DNA from: a virus
Reading direction: 5' to 3' (one strand)
IMG/VR virus record: IMGVR_UViG_3300020433_000021
Span: 1-34,493 of that record
DNA length: 34,493 nucleotides
Shown: one piece after another, positions 27,001-32,980 of the stretch
How the letters are laid out: each line of letters opens with the position of its first letter
Numbering within the stretch: the first letter of the stretch is position 1
Translations under genes and position numbers: made by a program
Notes under the pieces: model-generated
Seen by the model: the letters and a program-made list of their open reading frames with translations, nothing else
Database searches by the model: none
What the model was told of the DNA's origin: nothing

Positions 27001-28438
27001 TATTGATAATCAACAATTAATTCAATATGGTGCATCTAATACTACAAGATCACCTGTAGCAGATGTGTTAGTAAATGGAAATTCTACTCCAATTTCTATC
27101 GGTGGTATTGAATTTGATGGTAAGACTATCGAAATAACACAGTTTAATCATGCTCACCATTCAGGTATTAACTCTGTTAGGTTGCAAAATGTTGAACCAG
27201 ATACAACTATCACACAAACAACACAAGCAATTACAGCAGATGCTACAGTTGTTTCAATCGCTGATACTACACCATTCACCTCATATAATGGTATAACAAC
27301 ACATAAGGGTGAAGCGTTGCTTGGTTCAGAAATAGTTTCTTATACAATTGGTGAAGGCACTCTTACAGTTGAGAGAGCTAAATTTGATTCACTTGCACTT
27401 CCTCATCCTGCTGGAACTGATGTACAAGTTTATGAAGCAAGTGGTATTTCATTAGTTGGTATTAATACAACATTTAGAATTTCATCTAATCCAAATAGCA
27501 TAGACTCATATTTTGTTACAGTAGATGTTGAGTCATTTACAGATCCTATTCGTGAAGGAGTTCAACAAATATGCTTTACTGGTGAAAAAGCATTTGGTGG
27601 AGCGAATATCCAAATATCTCAAAACCATCAATTTAGCACAATCAAACCACAATTTAACTGTATCACACCTGGTAAATTAACAAAAGTTAATTCTAGTGTA
27701 AGAACAGTTAGTGGAACTAGTGCAGGAGGTAATGAAGTTCCATTTATTGATCAAGGATTTGAACCAACTACACTTAATGGTACCACATTCTTCCCAACAC
27801 CAAGATTGGTTGCATCAAAAGAGAATGAAAACATCCATTTAACAGAACTTCCTAAAAATAAATCATTAACTTTAGCAATTGATATGACTTCTGGAGATCC
27901 TAATTTATCACCAGTACTTGATACTAAAAATGCTACATTTATTTTAGGGCGTAATAAGATTAATAATCCTATTGGTGTAGAAAACTATGCATCTGATACA
28001 CGGAGCACACGAATTAAAAATGATCCACATGGATCAGTATTTGTTTCAGATCCTGTATTCCTAGAACAACCAGCGACTTCATTAAAAGTTTTAGTTGGAG
28101 CAAGTGTGCAACCAGAAGCAGACTTTAGAGTGTACTATCGTTTGTATAGTTCTGATTCATCTGAGGTTTCAACTACATACAGAGCATTTCCTGGATATAA
28201 AAACTTGAAAGATATTGATGGTGATGGTTTTGGTGATGATATAATAGATCTTGGATTAAATGATGGAAGAGCAGACGCTCCTGTTAAATCTAACAGAATA
28301 AATGAATTTTCAGAATATCAATTTACAGTTGATAATTTACCAGAGTTTGATGGATTTGCTATTAAAATTGTTATGAGTTCAACTAATGAGTCAACTCCAG
28401 TTAAAATTAAAGATTACAGAGTAATTGCATTAGCATAA
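21011..28438 (+). CDS. Large DUF4815-type virion structural protein (2475 aa)
   Basis: The N-terminus (KVLFRPGHPVQARELTGLQS, then NQVESFGKHIFEEGSMVIPG, residues about 24-66) is the signature I associate with DUF4815, a domain of large T4-like cyanophage structural proteins. Landmarks further on are DPYMRSRNVYFAANGLK (about 1385-1401), DPLAQSFTVDETGAFLTSFD (about 1652-1671), a GxGY-type beta segment (about 1897-1960), an LGSEIVSYTIGEGTLTVERA unit near 2100 and an acidic DIDGDGFGDD loop at 2401-2410 that could bind calcium. Its place after gene 8 matches T4 genes 9 and 10 (fibre socket and wedge pin), so a role at the baseplate rim or fibre attachment is likely. This is positional inference. 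The stop overlaps the next start (TAATG). Confidence 0.85.
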   Translation: MPQKTNLNISPYYDDFDKAKNFYKVLFRPGHPVQARELTGLQSILQNQVESFGKHIFEEGSMVIPGGIEYDPAYFAVKINSTHLGIDVSVYLSNIIANNNGKGTRVRGQNSGIVATIKNFILPPSEGVDEITIFVKYVQSGNDGESVAFPNGEVLILEENLTYGNTTLNTEETILTLVPEDATAVGSAFGVSKGVYFVRGIFVDVETQLIVLDPYSNSPSYRVGLEIIEEIVNANDDSSLYDNAKGFTNFAAPGADRFKITTKLAKKSLDDTNDTNFVELFRVRDGQTKKLQNTTVYSEIKKYFAKRTFDESGNYAVEPFRVNIQNSLNDEVDSRGLYTSNQLTDQGNTPSNDLMCVKLSPGKAYVRGFDVYLPGTTVVDVEKPRDTKSVLSASIPFRMGSLLKVNRAYGTPFISIGGAATNVIDLYNRRSPSNYTTTGRGLKIGQARVYSFGVSDAPYENDATQFDLHLYDIQTFTILKVTSTNNAIKGTRVRGLTSGAVAFCAEAANQPATGHLTLGETTGEFIEGEEIVFDEQLHTVRASITEVNVFGIDDIKSVFQDSTTLGGLAKDFSADAVLYDRVLPNFSINDELSLTFNGGSGNSATNTATVAGRRFVGKVGIKTDTIIGYSHTSADPVFLRVDSVSTTQISLTGIPANVNGVMNGTPIQSGTLNTNFTIKVPKIVKANQNGIFARLPKKNVSIVDTSNSNLIISKQVKNVTVTNTKATLTSGAVLDASAGITSAFFEPFDAEKYSIHYANGIIEDLTSDQVTLSNGNNDIEFSGLSAGPVTINVTLKKVGIKSKQKSFVRSEQLEVTRTAGISTSGGLTQDARYGLRVEDEEISLNTPDVVNIVAIYESKTTSKATLDKLTFINGLSLNTNAIIGERLVGQESRAVGQIVSRTSNQIEFVYLNANKFVVGEQIKFEESNIQTNLQDITTGNYVNRTTNYTLDKNHKRQYAGISKLVRKDNSPIPGKKLLVIYNKYSVPSSDNGDVFTVNSYSANRFEKDVPSIGFDRASDLLDFRPVVSDYNPASDTGSPFAFSNRSFVHSNPYIITPNESSILGFSYYLPRIDKLVINQFEEVKLIKGESSDDPSAPTELGPSMEIAEIILPPYLYNVDTQPSIIMKDNRRFTMRDIGALEKRIINLETVTTLNALELDTKSFQVRDADGLDRFKSGFAVNDFKNRDFINFDVDGGSRCDVDVFHRELISAVDFWSMRAELAVNPAIDTDLADINSNLQLLDTNCKKTGDLITLNYTEVDWLDQPQATTKENVNPFEVIAFAGQVIIDPPSDNWARTIYIDNVRTESTGNRWVEQSNIVSRNTTSETDVDVRREGVRYSDDEYIITTRTTTNTTRTERSFTNVLEGSAREYDYIDDVKITGKADPYMRSRNVYFAANGLKATTRHYHYLDNGTPDIVPKLVEISMSSGAFIIYENARIEQDGVQIGYVKLQAPNHKYGDTNRPDVGAGLGSPSVIVEKYEIDIYDRSRPAPSDTYSATSQLLNIDVSSLANLENYFGYVVKGARIVGETSGAVATVTSIDLFSDNWGDLIGAFFFRDANTQPLPPVVFKSGTKTFRVTAAPEGVIPLPGETALASDASGTFTGTGTILTQNTSTVQVRNPPAPPQRQNDITFNVTQRSDVTRQFIPAPHRDPLAQSFTVDETGAFLTSFDVFFASKDPKAKLFVELRHVELGTPTRFLVAEYAQVALNPSQVNVSDDASVATTISFPSPIYLEPEKEYALVFLAPASDKYEMWCATMGEKTIRTTNLPDVENVVVSKQYIGGSLFKSQNGTIWTASQYQDLCFKLRKASFVSSGTATFYNSSIEPGNLNTSLLPVNALRSLPRKVKLDIDGSGTRTNANFPIGRKISTNSGQASDDNNITGIIEGQGAPIDTNGLTGFEIVSRGTGYEFSNPNNIPLVSLTGSGDEAQCTVAVTNGVVNTNGISNLTVGKNYQVGEVLTIDNSDANVLSGQGFKLVVKAINSTFDSLFLTDVQGKEFIDNQQLIQYGASNTTRSPVADVLVNGNSTPISIGGIEFDGKTIEITQFNHAHHSGINSVRLQNVEPDTTITQTTQAITADATVVSIADTTPFTSYNGITTHKGEALLGSEIVSYTIGEGTLTVERAKFDSLALPHPAGTDVQVYEASGISLVGINTTFRISSNPNSIDSYFVTVDVESFTDPIREGVQQICFTGEKAFGGANIQISQNHQFSTIKPQFNCITPGKLTKVNSSVRTVSGTSAGGNEVPFIDQGFEPTTLNGTTFFPTPRLVASKENENIHLTELPKNKSLTLAIDMTSGDPNLSPVLDTKNATFILGRNKINNPIGVENYASDTRSTRIKNDPHGSVFVSDPVFLEQPATSLKVLVGASVQPEADFRVYYRLYSSDSSEVSTTYRAFPGYKNLKDIDGDGFGDDIIDLGLNDGRADAPVKSNRINEFSEYQFTVDNLPEFDGFAIKIVMSSTNESTPVKIKDYRVIALA

Positions 28439-28650
28439 TGTCTAAAATGATACCAGTTGAAGGTCATAAGAATCTTCATCGTGATAAAGATACTAACGCT
28501 ATTCTTAATAGTGATAGAATTGGTTATGAAAATTATATCCGTATGAGGAACAAAAATAAAGATAGAGAGACAGAAATGAAATCTATGAAAGAAGAGATTG
28601 AAGAACTCAAGTCTTTGTTAAATAAACTTGCCTCAAAGATAACGTCATAG
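28438..28650 (+). CDS. Small phage protein with C-terminal coiled coil, 70 aa
   Basis: The start overlaps the stop of the DUF4815 gene by one base (TAATG), so translation is probably coupled. The N-terminal half reads MSKMIPVEGHKNLHRD and then a short NAILNSDRIGYENYI segment. The C-terminal half (about 38-68) is a heptad-like, strongly charged helix containing MKEEIEELKSLLNKLASK, consistent with a short coiled coil. I recall similar short proteins with an MIPVEGH start in this position of cyanophage genomes. The role is unknown; a coiled coil beside baseplate genes suggests a small assembly factor or oligomerisation peptide. Confidence 0.8.
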   Translation: MSKMIPVEGHKNLHRDKDTNAILNSDRIGYENYIRMRNKNKDRETEMKSMKEEIEELKSLLNKLASKITS

Positions 28651-28654
28651 TAAA

Positions 28655-28662
28655 TATAAATA
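28655..28662 (+). promoter_or_regulatory. T4-type late promoter (TATAAATA)
   Basis: The third exact TATAAATA lies in the 39-base gap after the coiled-coil gene, 27 bases before the next ATG at 28690. It would start transcription of the fibre-like genes. With no later gap of similar size before gene 16, genes 13 to 16 probably depend on it too. Confidence 0.85.
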
Positions 28663-28689
28663 CTTTTTAGATCTGAATTGCTTATCTAG

Positions 28690-28920
28690 ATGGCAGATAT
28701 AAAAGTCAGAGTAGGACAACAGAATGCCACAAGGGTGATTTCATCTCTGGCAGGTGCCCAAACTCTATCATTAACAGAATTAAGTGACGTGAACGTAGTT
28801 GGAACCTTACAAAACGGTATGGTTCTAGTTTATAATGGTGTAACTAAAAAATTTGATACAACCTTAGAATTAACGCCAGGTGCAGCACAGAATTTAGACA
28901 TCAACGGAGGAAATTTCTGA
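28690..28920 (+). CDS. Mini virion structural protein, 76 aa
   Basis: This short protein begins MADIKVRVGQQNATRVISSL, an N-terminus I remember from cyanophage structural or fibre proteins. It continues with LSLTELSDVNVVGTLQNGMV and VYNGVTKKFDT, a 'feature is defined by name and value' type strand pattern often seen in fibre anchors. It ends INGGNF, close to the LDGGTF end of the next protein, so it may be a shortened paralogue or an anchor peptide that keeps only both ends. The gga gga codons of that tail form the Shine-Dalgarno site of the next gene (28906-28911). No enzymatic motif is visible. Confidence 0.8.
   Translation: MADIKVRVGQQNATRVISSLAGAQTLSLTELSDVNVVGTLQNGMVLVYNGVTKKFDTTLELTPGAAQNLDINGGNF
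28906..28911 (+). promoter_or_regulatory. GGAGGA ribosome binding site inside a coding tail
   Basis: GGAGGA encodes Gly-Gly of the INGGNF tail of the 76-residue protein and sits exactly 10 bases before the ATG at 28922. It is one of the strongest Shine-Dalgarno matches in the window. Confidence 0.8.
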
Positions 28921-28921
28921 A

Positions 28922-30559
28922 ATGGCTAGTATAATTAGAATCAAACGATCATCGGGTACAGCCAAACCTGCTAGTTTGAACTGGGGTGAGATGGCGTATG
29001 TCACTGGTATTGGTAGTTTTGGTGGCACAAATCAATACAAGGACAGAGTTTTTCTAGGAGATGATGGTACAAATGTTAATCCTATAGCAGGACATTTTTA
29101 TACGTCGATGATGGAACACGCTGCTGGTACGATAGCAGGTGTGACAAATGCTCGTAATAGTGATGGTGGTATTGTAGCAATTCTTGATAGTGATCGAAAG
29201 GTAGATTTGTGGAATGTAGATAATATAAGAATTGATGCTAATACTTTATCTTCAACTGATACAGATGGTGATATAATTATTAATCCTAATGGTGCTGGTG
29301 AGATAATGGTTCCTGATGACACTAAACTTGGATTTGGTGGAGGTGTAAATGGAACAGCTGCTTCTGATGCAACTATAGAATATGATGAGAATGGAACAGA
29401 TGAATTAAGATTTGCTGGAGCAGATGTAAGATTTACTAGCAATAAGGTAACTATTGATAATACATTAGTTCTTTCAGGTGATGCTACATTTGATAAGATA
29501 AAGATTGATGATAATGTCATTTCTTCTATCTCTGGTTCAGATAACAAGATATTCATTGACCCATTTCCTGATGGTTTAAGTAATGAGGGTGATGTAATCA
29601 TCAAGGGTAACTTACAAGTTGATGGTACTACTACAACTGTTAACTCAACACAATCAACTGTTAACGATCCGATAATGACAGTTGGTGATGTTACCAGTAC
29701 TAGAACTGTAATGCAAACAGTTGCTAGTGGTGTTTCCACTGCAATTTTAGATGATGTAGTTGGTATTGCTCAAAATGATTTAGTTGCTGGAACAGGATTA
29801 CCTAATAGCGGTGTTACAACTGTTACTGCAATTAATCCAGGTGCGAAGATGATTACCTTTACAGGTACTACAACTTCAGGAATTTCCACTGGATCTCAGT
29901 TTACAATTACACATGCAACTGATACTAATACAGACCGTGGATTAAGTTTTAAATATAATACTGCATCTGGAACAGCAAATCAAAAGGATGGTTTCTTTGG
30001 ATTTGATGATAGTTCAATTGCTTCAAGCACTGCTGGTGCTGGAAATCATGGCACACACGGTGATGACAGTCGTAGATGGACTTATGTTCCTGACGCTACG
30101 ATTAATGCTAGTGTTGTATCTGGTACAAAAGGATTCTTAGATATTAAAGGTATCTACTATCAGTCTGGTGACTTTAATTCAGGTGGTGTTGTTTGGTTTG
30201 ATGATACTGGTTTACAGAGATCTACAAATAATCCTGCGTCTCCTGTAACAACATCAAAACAAGTATTAACTGCTATTACTAAAAACACTTTAGCATTAAG
30301 TGCAGCGATTACTGCTGCTGCAGGAGATATAATTAAACAGGACGTTACTGGTGCCTTTGGTATTGTAGAAAGTGGAGTAACTGGTGCGACATCAGTTAAT
30401 TTGATTGGTGTTGAAGGTACATTTAATACATCTGCCAATTTAAGAAAAGAGGGAAATAGTGGTGCGATAGCAAATCTATCATCAGTTCCTAACACTGTTA
30501 GTGTGATATATACAAACAAACCACATTGGACATCGACTCTCGATGGAGGAACTTTCTAA
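28922..30559 (+). CDS. Tail-fibre-like virion structural protein, 545 aa
   Basis: The N-terminus (MASIIRIKRSSGTAKPASLN, WGEMAY) matches the anchor segment of cyanophage fibre-like proteins, followed by DRVFLGDDG. The middle has repeated short strands (DGDIIINPNGAGEIMVPDD, VTIDNTLVLSGDATFDKIKI) and then NLQVDGTTTTVNSTQSTVND, a sequence type common in trimeric fibre shafts. The later RGLSFKY...DGFFGFDDSS, RRWTYVPDATIN and GFLDIKGIYY segments look like a distal beta domain. It ends LDGGTF. The position matches T4 genes 11, 12 and wac (short fibre and whisker region), so it may be a short fibre or whisker-type component; host-range involvement is possible but unproven. No His-rich receptor tip like that of gp12 is visible. 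Confidence 0.82.
   Translation: MASIIRIKRSSGTAKPASLNWGEMAYVTGIGSFGGTNQYKDRVFLGDDGTNVNPIAGHFYTSMMEHAAGTIAGVTNARNSDGGIVAILDSDRKVDLWNVDNIRIDANTLSSTDTDGDIIINPNGAGEIMVPDDTKLGFGGGVNGTAASDATIEYDENGTDELRFAGADVRFTSNKVTIDNTLVLSGDATFDKIKIDDNVISSISGSDNKIFIDPFPDGLSNEGDVIIKGNLQVDGTTTTVNSTQSTVNDPIMTVGDVTSTRTVMQTVASGVSTAILDDVVGIAQNDLVAGTGLPNSGVTTVTAINPGAKMITFTGTTTSGISTGSQFTITHATDTNTDRGLSFKYNTASGTANQKDGFFGFDDSSIASSTAGAGNHGTHGDDSRRWTYVPDATINASVVSGTKGFLDIKGIYYQSGDFNSGGVVWFDDTGLQRSTNNPASPVTTSKQVLTAITKNTLALSAAITAAAGDIIKQDVTGAFGIVESGVTGATSVNLIGVEGTFNTSANLRKEGNSGAIANLSSVPNTVSVIYTNKPHWTSTLDGGTF
30545..30550 (+). promoter_or_regulatory. GGAGGA ribosome binding site that decides the next start
   Basis: GGAGGA encodes Gly-Gly of the LDGGTF tail of the fibre-like protein and lies 10 bases before ATG 30561. 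An in-frame ATG at 30543 sits before this site and has no comparable Shine-Dalgarno sequence, so 30561 is the better start. Confidence 0.8.
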
Positions 30560-30560
30560 T

Positions 30561-30737
30561 ATGCAACCAAACAGTGAAGTGGACGTTAATGTACTAGTCA
30601 ACTTATATCATTCTAAATTAGCAGCAGCGTTAAATCAAAATGTTTTACTAGAGGCAAAATTACAAACTCTAAAAAATGATTTTGAAAAAGAACGTAATGA
30701 ATATCTTGAAGAAATTGCAAATCTTAAGGGTGAATAA
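30561..30737 (+). CDS. Small coiled-coil phage protein, 58 aa
   Basis: I choose ATG 30561 because a strong GGAGGA Shine-Dalgarno site lies 10 bases upstream; the earlier in-frame ATG (30543) would put that site inside the gene. The product begins MQPNSEVDVNVLVNLYHSKL and is almost wholly helical, with heptad-like hydrophobic spacing across LLEAKLQTLKNDFEKERNEY and LEEIANL, so a coiled coil is likely. Similar short helical peptides lie just before gene 13 in cyanophages, as I remember them. It overlaps gene 13 by one base (TAATG). The function is unknown; a small oligomeric assembly factor is a guess. Confidence 0.75.
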   Translation: MQPNSEVDVNVLVNLYHSKLAAALNQNVLLEAKLQTLKNDFEKERNEYLEEIANLKGE

Positions 30738-31561
30738 TGAAACCAAGCAATAGAGGACAACTTATAAATTACGGTTTGCGTCAACTAGGAGCTCCTGTAT
30801 TAGAAATTAATATAGATGATGATCAATTACATGATGCAGTTGATGATACAGTACAGATATACCAAGAACGTCACTATAATGGTATTGAGAGAATGTACCT
30901 CAAACATAAATTTTCGCAAGATGATCTTGATAGAGGAAAGGCATCAGGTACAACTGGAGTTGGAATAGTAACTACAACTGGTATATCAACTTCAAATGTA
31001 ACAGTTCAAAGTGATTTTTATGAAACTTCAAATTTTTTAGCAGTTCCAGATAATATATTAGGAGTAAATAAAATATTTAAATTTGATAGTAGTTCCATTT
31101 CTGGTGGAATGTTTAGTATTAAGTATCAATTGTTTTTAAATGATTTGTATTATTTTAATTCAGTGAATTTACTACAATATGCAATGACAAAGACTTACTT
31201 AGAGGATATTGATCATTTACTAACAACTGAAAAACAAATCAGATTTAATATGAGACAAAACAGATTATATTTAGATATTGATTGGTCAGCACAACAATTA
31301 GATGATTTTATTGTTATTGATTGTTTTCGTGCAATAGACACTGAAGAAATTTATAATGCTCCTTTTGTTAAAAGATATTTTACTGCATTAATTAAAAAAC
31401 AATGGGGAGCAAATCTATTAAAATTTAGAGGAACAAAACTACCTGGTGGTATTGAACTTAATGGTAGAGAGATTTATGATGAGGGTGTTAAAGAATTACA
31501 AGAATTGAGAGATAGATCATCAATGGATTACGAAATGCCTCCCCTTGATTTTATTGGGTGA
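30737..31561 (+). CDS. gp13: Neck protein gp13
   Basis: The 274-residue protein starts MKPSNRGQLINYGLRQLGAP and then VLEINIDDDQLHDAVDDTVQ...IYQERHYNGIERMYL, the conserved gp13 N-terminal pattern of T4-like phages (T4 gp13 has 309 residues). LLTTEKQIRFNMRQNRLYLDID and the C-terminal KKQWGANLLKFRGTKLPGG also fit. In T4, gp13 binds the portal-proximal end of the neck and with gp14 closes the filled head for tail joining. A Gly/Thr-rich loop (TTGVGIVTTTGIST, about 73-86) looks like a small insertion of the VGIGTT type seen in the giant protein. Translation is coupled to the upstream coiled-coil gene. Confidence 0.92.
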   Translation: MKPSNRGQLINYGLRQLGAPVLEINIDDDQLHDAVDDTVQIYQERHYNGIERMYLKHKFSQDDLDRGKASGTTGVGIVTTTGISTSNVTVQSDFYETSNFLAVPDNILGVNKIFKFDSSSISGGMFSIKYQLFLNDLYYFNSVNLLQYAMTKTYLEDIDHLLTTEKQIRFNMRQNRLYLDIDWSAQQLDDFIVIDCFRAIDTEEIYNAPFVKRYFTALIKKQWGANLLKFRGTKLPGGIELNGREIYDEGVKELQELRDRSSMDYEMPPLDFIG

Positions 31562-31567
31562 TGAATA

Positions 31568-32980
31568 ATGGCATTAAATCCGTACTTTCAACAAGGGACT
31601 CAAGGTGAGCAGAGATTAGTACAAGATCTGATTAACGAGCATCTTAGACTTTATGGAATAGAGGTCACATATATTCCAAGAAAATTTGTCAATAAATCAA
31701 CAATTATTGAAGAAGTTACTGCATCTAAGTTTGATGATAACTTTGCAGTGGAAATGTATGTTAATTCTTATGATGGATATTCAGGTGCTGGTGATGTTTT
31801 AACAAAATTTGGTATGAGTTTAAGAGATGAAGTTGAATTAACCGTATCAAAAGAGAGGTTTGAAGAATTTATCGCTCCTTTTATGGTATCATCAGATGAT
31901 ATTGAACTTGCTTCAAGACCAAGAGAAGGAGATTTAGTATTCTTTCCACTAGGTCAAAGACTATTTGAAATTAAGTTTGTTGAGCATGAGGATCCATTCT
32001 ATCAACTTGGAAAGAATTATGTTTATAAACTTAAGTGTGAACTATTCGAGTATGAGGACGAGGTTATTGATACTTCGATTGACCTTATTGATACTCAGGT
32101 TCAAGATGAAGGATATATTGCTACTCTTCAACTTATCGGTGTTGGTAGAACCGCAACAGCGACTCCAATTTTAGGTTCTGGTTATATTCGTGAAATATTC
32201 TTGAACAATGATGGTTCTGGATTTACAGGAACTCCAACTGTTGCAATTAGTACATCACCTAGTGGTCTATCTGGAGATAATGCAACTGCTGTAGCATTTA
32301 CAACTGAGAGAGCAGGAGTTAGATCTGTAGAAAAGATACTATTGACTAACGCTGGTTCAAATTATACAACTCCACCTATTATTACAATTTCTGGTGGTGG
32401 TGGAACAGGTGCTGCTGCAACTTGTTCGATTAATACAGCATCTAACGGTGTTGTTAGATTTGTAATGACCGATAATGGCATTGGTTTTGGAACTGTTCCA
32501 ACTGTTACTGTTGATGCTCCTGCAGCTGGTATTGCAAGTGACCGTGCAATTGGTATTGCTTCTATCGGTGATGCTGGTGGATTTAATCGTGTCAATTCTA
32601 TATTTGTACAAAACGCTGGTATTGGATATACTGCTACTCTACCAACTGTTACAATTTCAGATCCTGAAACAATTAGTGGAATTGGTACATATCTATTCAA
32701 TGAAACCATCGAAGGACAGAGATCAAAAACTAGAGCAATAGTCAAAAATTGGGATCAAGATACTGGAATATTATCTATTTCCAATGTTGGCATTGGAACA
32801 ACTACACTTGGTTTCTTCAAAGGAGAGGATATTAAAGGTCTTACATCGGGTGCTTTATTCAGTGTAGGAATTTATGATAGGGATGATAGTACCGATAAAT
32901 ATAATGAAGGTGACATATTTGAGACGGAGGCAGACGCTATTCTCGATTTCACGGAGTCTAATCCATTTGGTACATTCTAA
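31568..32980 (+). CDS. gp14: Neck protein gp14 with four-repeat beta insertion
   Basis: Residues 1-190 match the gp14 neck fold: NPYFQQGTQGEQRLVQDLIN, HLRLYGIEVTYIPRKFV and a conserved RLFEIKFVEHEDPFYQLGK...YVYKLKCELFEYEDE block. T4 gp14 has 256 residues; this one has 470. The extra length is mainly four tandem GxG(Y/F) beta repeats at about 207-367, followed by a C-terminal region (LFNETIEGQRSKTRAIVKNW) that resumes a gp14-like end and finishes NPFGTF. In T4, gp14 forms a hexameric ring between gp13 and the tail; the repeats would probably decorate the outside of the collar. Its stop overlaps the gene 15 start (TAATG). Confidence 0.92.
   Translation: MALNPYFQQGTQGEQRLVQDLINEHLRLYGIEVTYIPRKFVNKSTIIEEVTASKFDDNFAVEMYVNSYDGYSGAGDVLTKFGMSLRDEVELTVSKERFEEFIAPFMVSSDDIELASRPREGDLVFFPLGQRLFEIKFVEHEDPFYQLGKNYVYKLKCELFEYEDEVIDTSIDLIDTQVQDEGYIATLQLIGVGRTATATPILGSGYIREIFLNNDGSGFTGTPTVAISTSPSGLSGDNATAVAFTTERAGVRSVEKILLTNAGSNYTTPPIITISGGGGTGAAATCSINTASNGVVRFVMTDNGIGFGTVPTVTVDAPAAGIASDRAIGIASIGDAGGFNRVNSIFVQNAGIGYTATLPTVTISDPETISGIGTYLFNETIEGQRSKTRAIVKNWDQDTGILSISNVGIGTTTLGFFKGEDIKGLTSGALFSVGIYDRDDSTDKYNEGDIFETEADAILDFTESNPFGTF
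32186..32668 (+). repeat. Four tandem GxG(Y/F) beta repeats in gp14
   Basis: Four units of about 45 residues follow one pattern. Their cores are NNDGSGFTGTPTVAIS, NAGSNYTTPPIITISGGGG, DNGIGFGTVPTVTVDAP and NAGIGYTATLPTVTIS, each preceded by a (V/I)-x-x-I-x-(V/L) strand. The same unit appears in the giant protein, gp8 and the DUF4815 protein. Confidence 0.85.

Noticed and set aside
29098-29739. Long minus-strand open frame (213 codons) opposite the fibre-like gene
   Set aside because: It lies wholly opposite a confident plus-strand gene, has a low-complexity Ser/Thr/Val/Pro composition typical of an antisense shadow of Gly/Thr/Asp-rich beta repeats, and no minus-strand gene is supported anywhere in the window.
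30160-30519. Minus-strand open frame (119 codons) opposite the fibre-like gene end
   Set aside because: Antisense shadow with no promoter or Shine-Dalgarno site and an Ala/Val/Leu-rich composition explained by the plus-strand codons.
30543-30560. Upstream ATG for the coiled-coil gene before gene 13
   Set aside because: The strong GGAGGA site falls inside this extension and is ideally placed for ATG 30561.
32362-32745. Minus-strand open frame opposite the gp14 repeats
   Set aside because: It is the reverse complement of Gly/Thr-rich repeat codons and contains no recognisable family.
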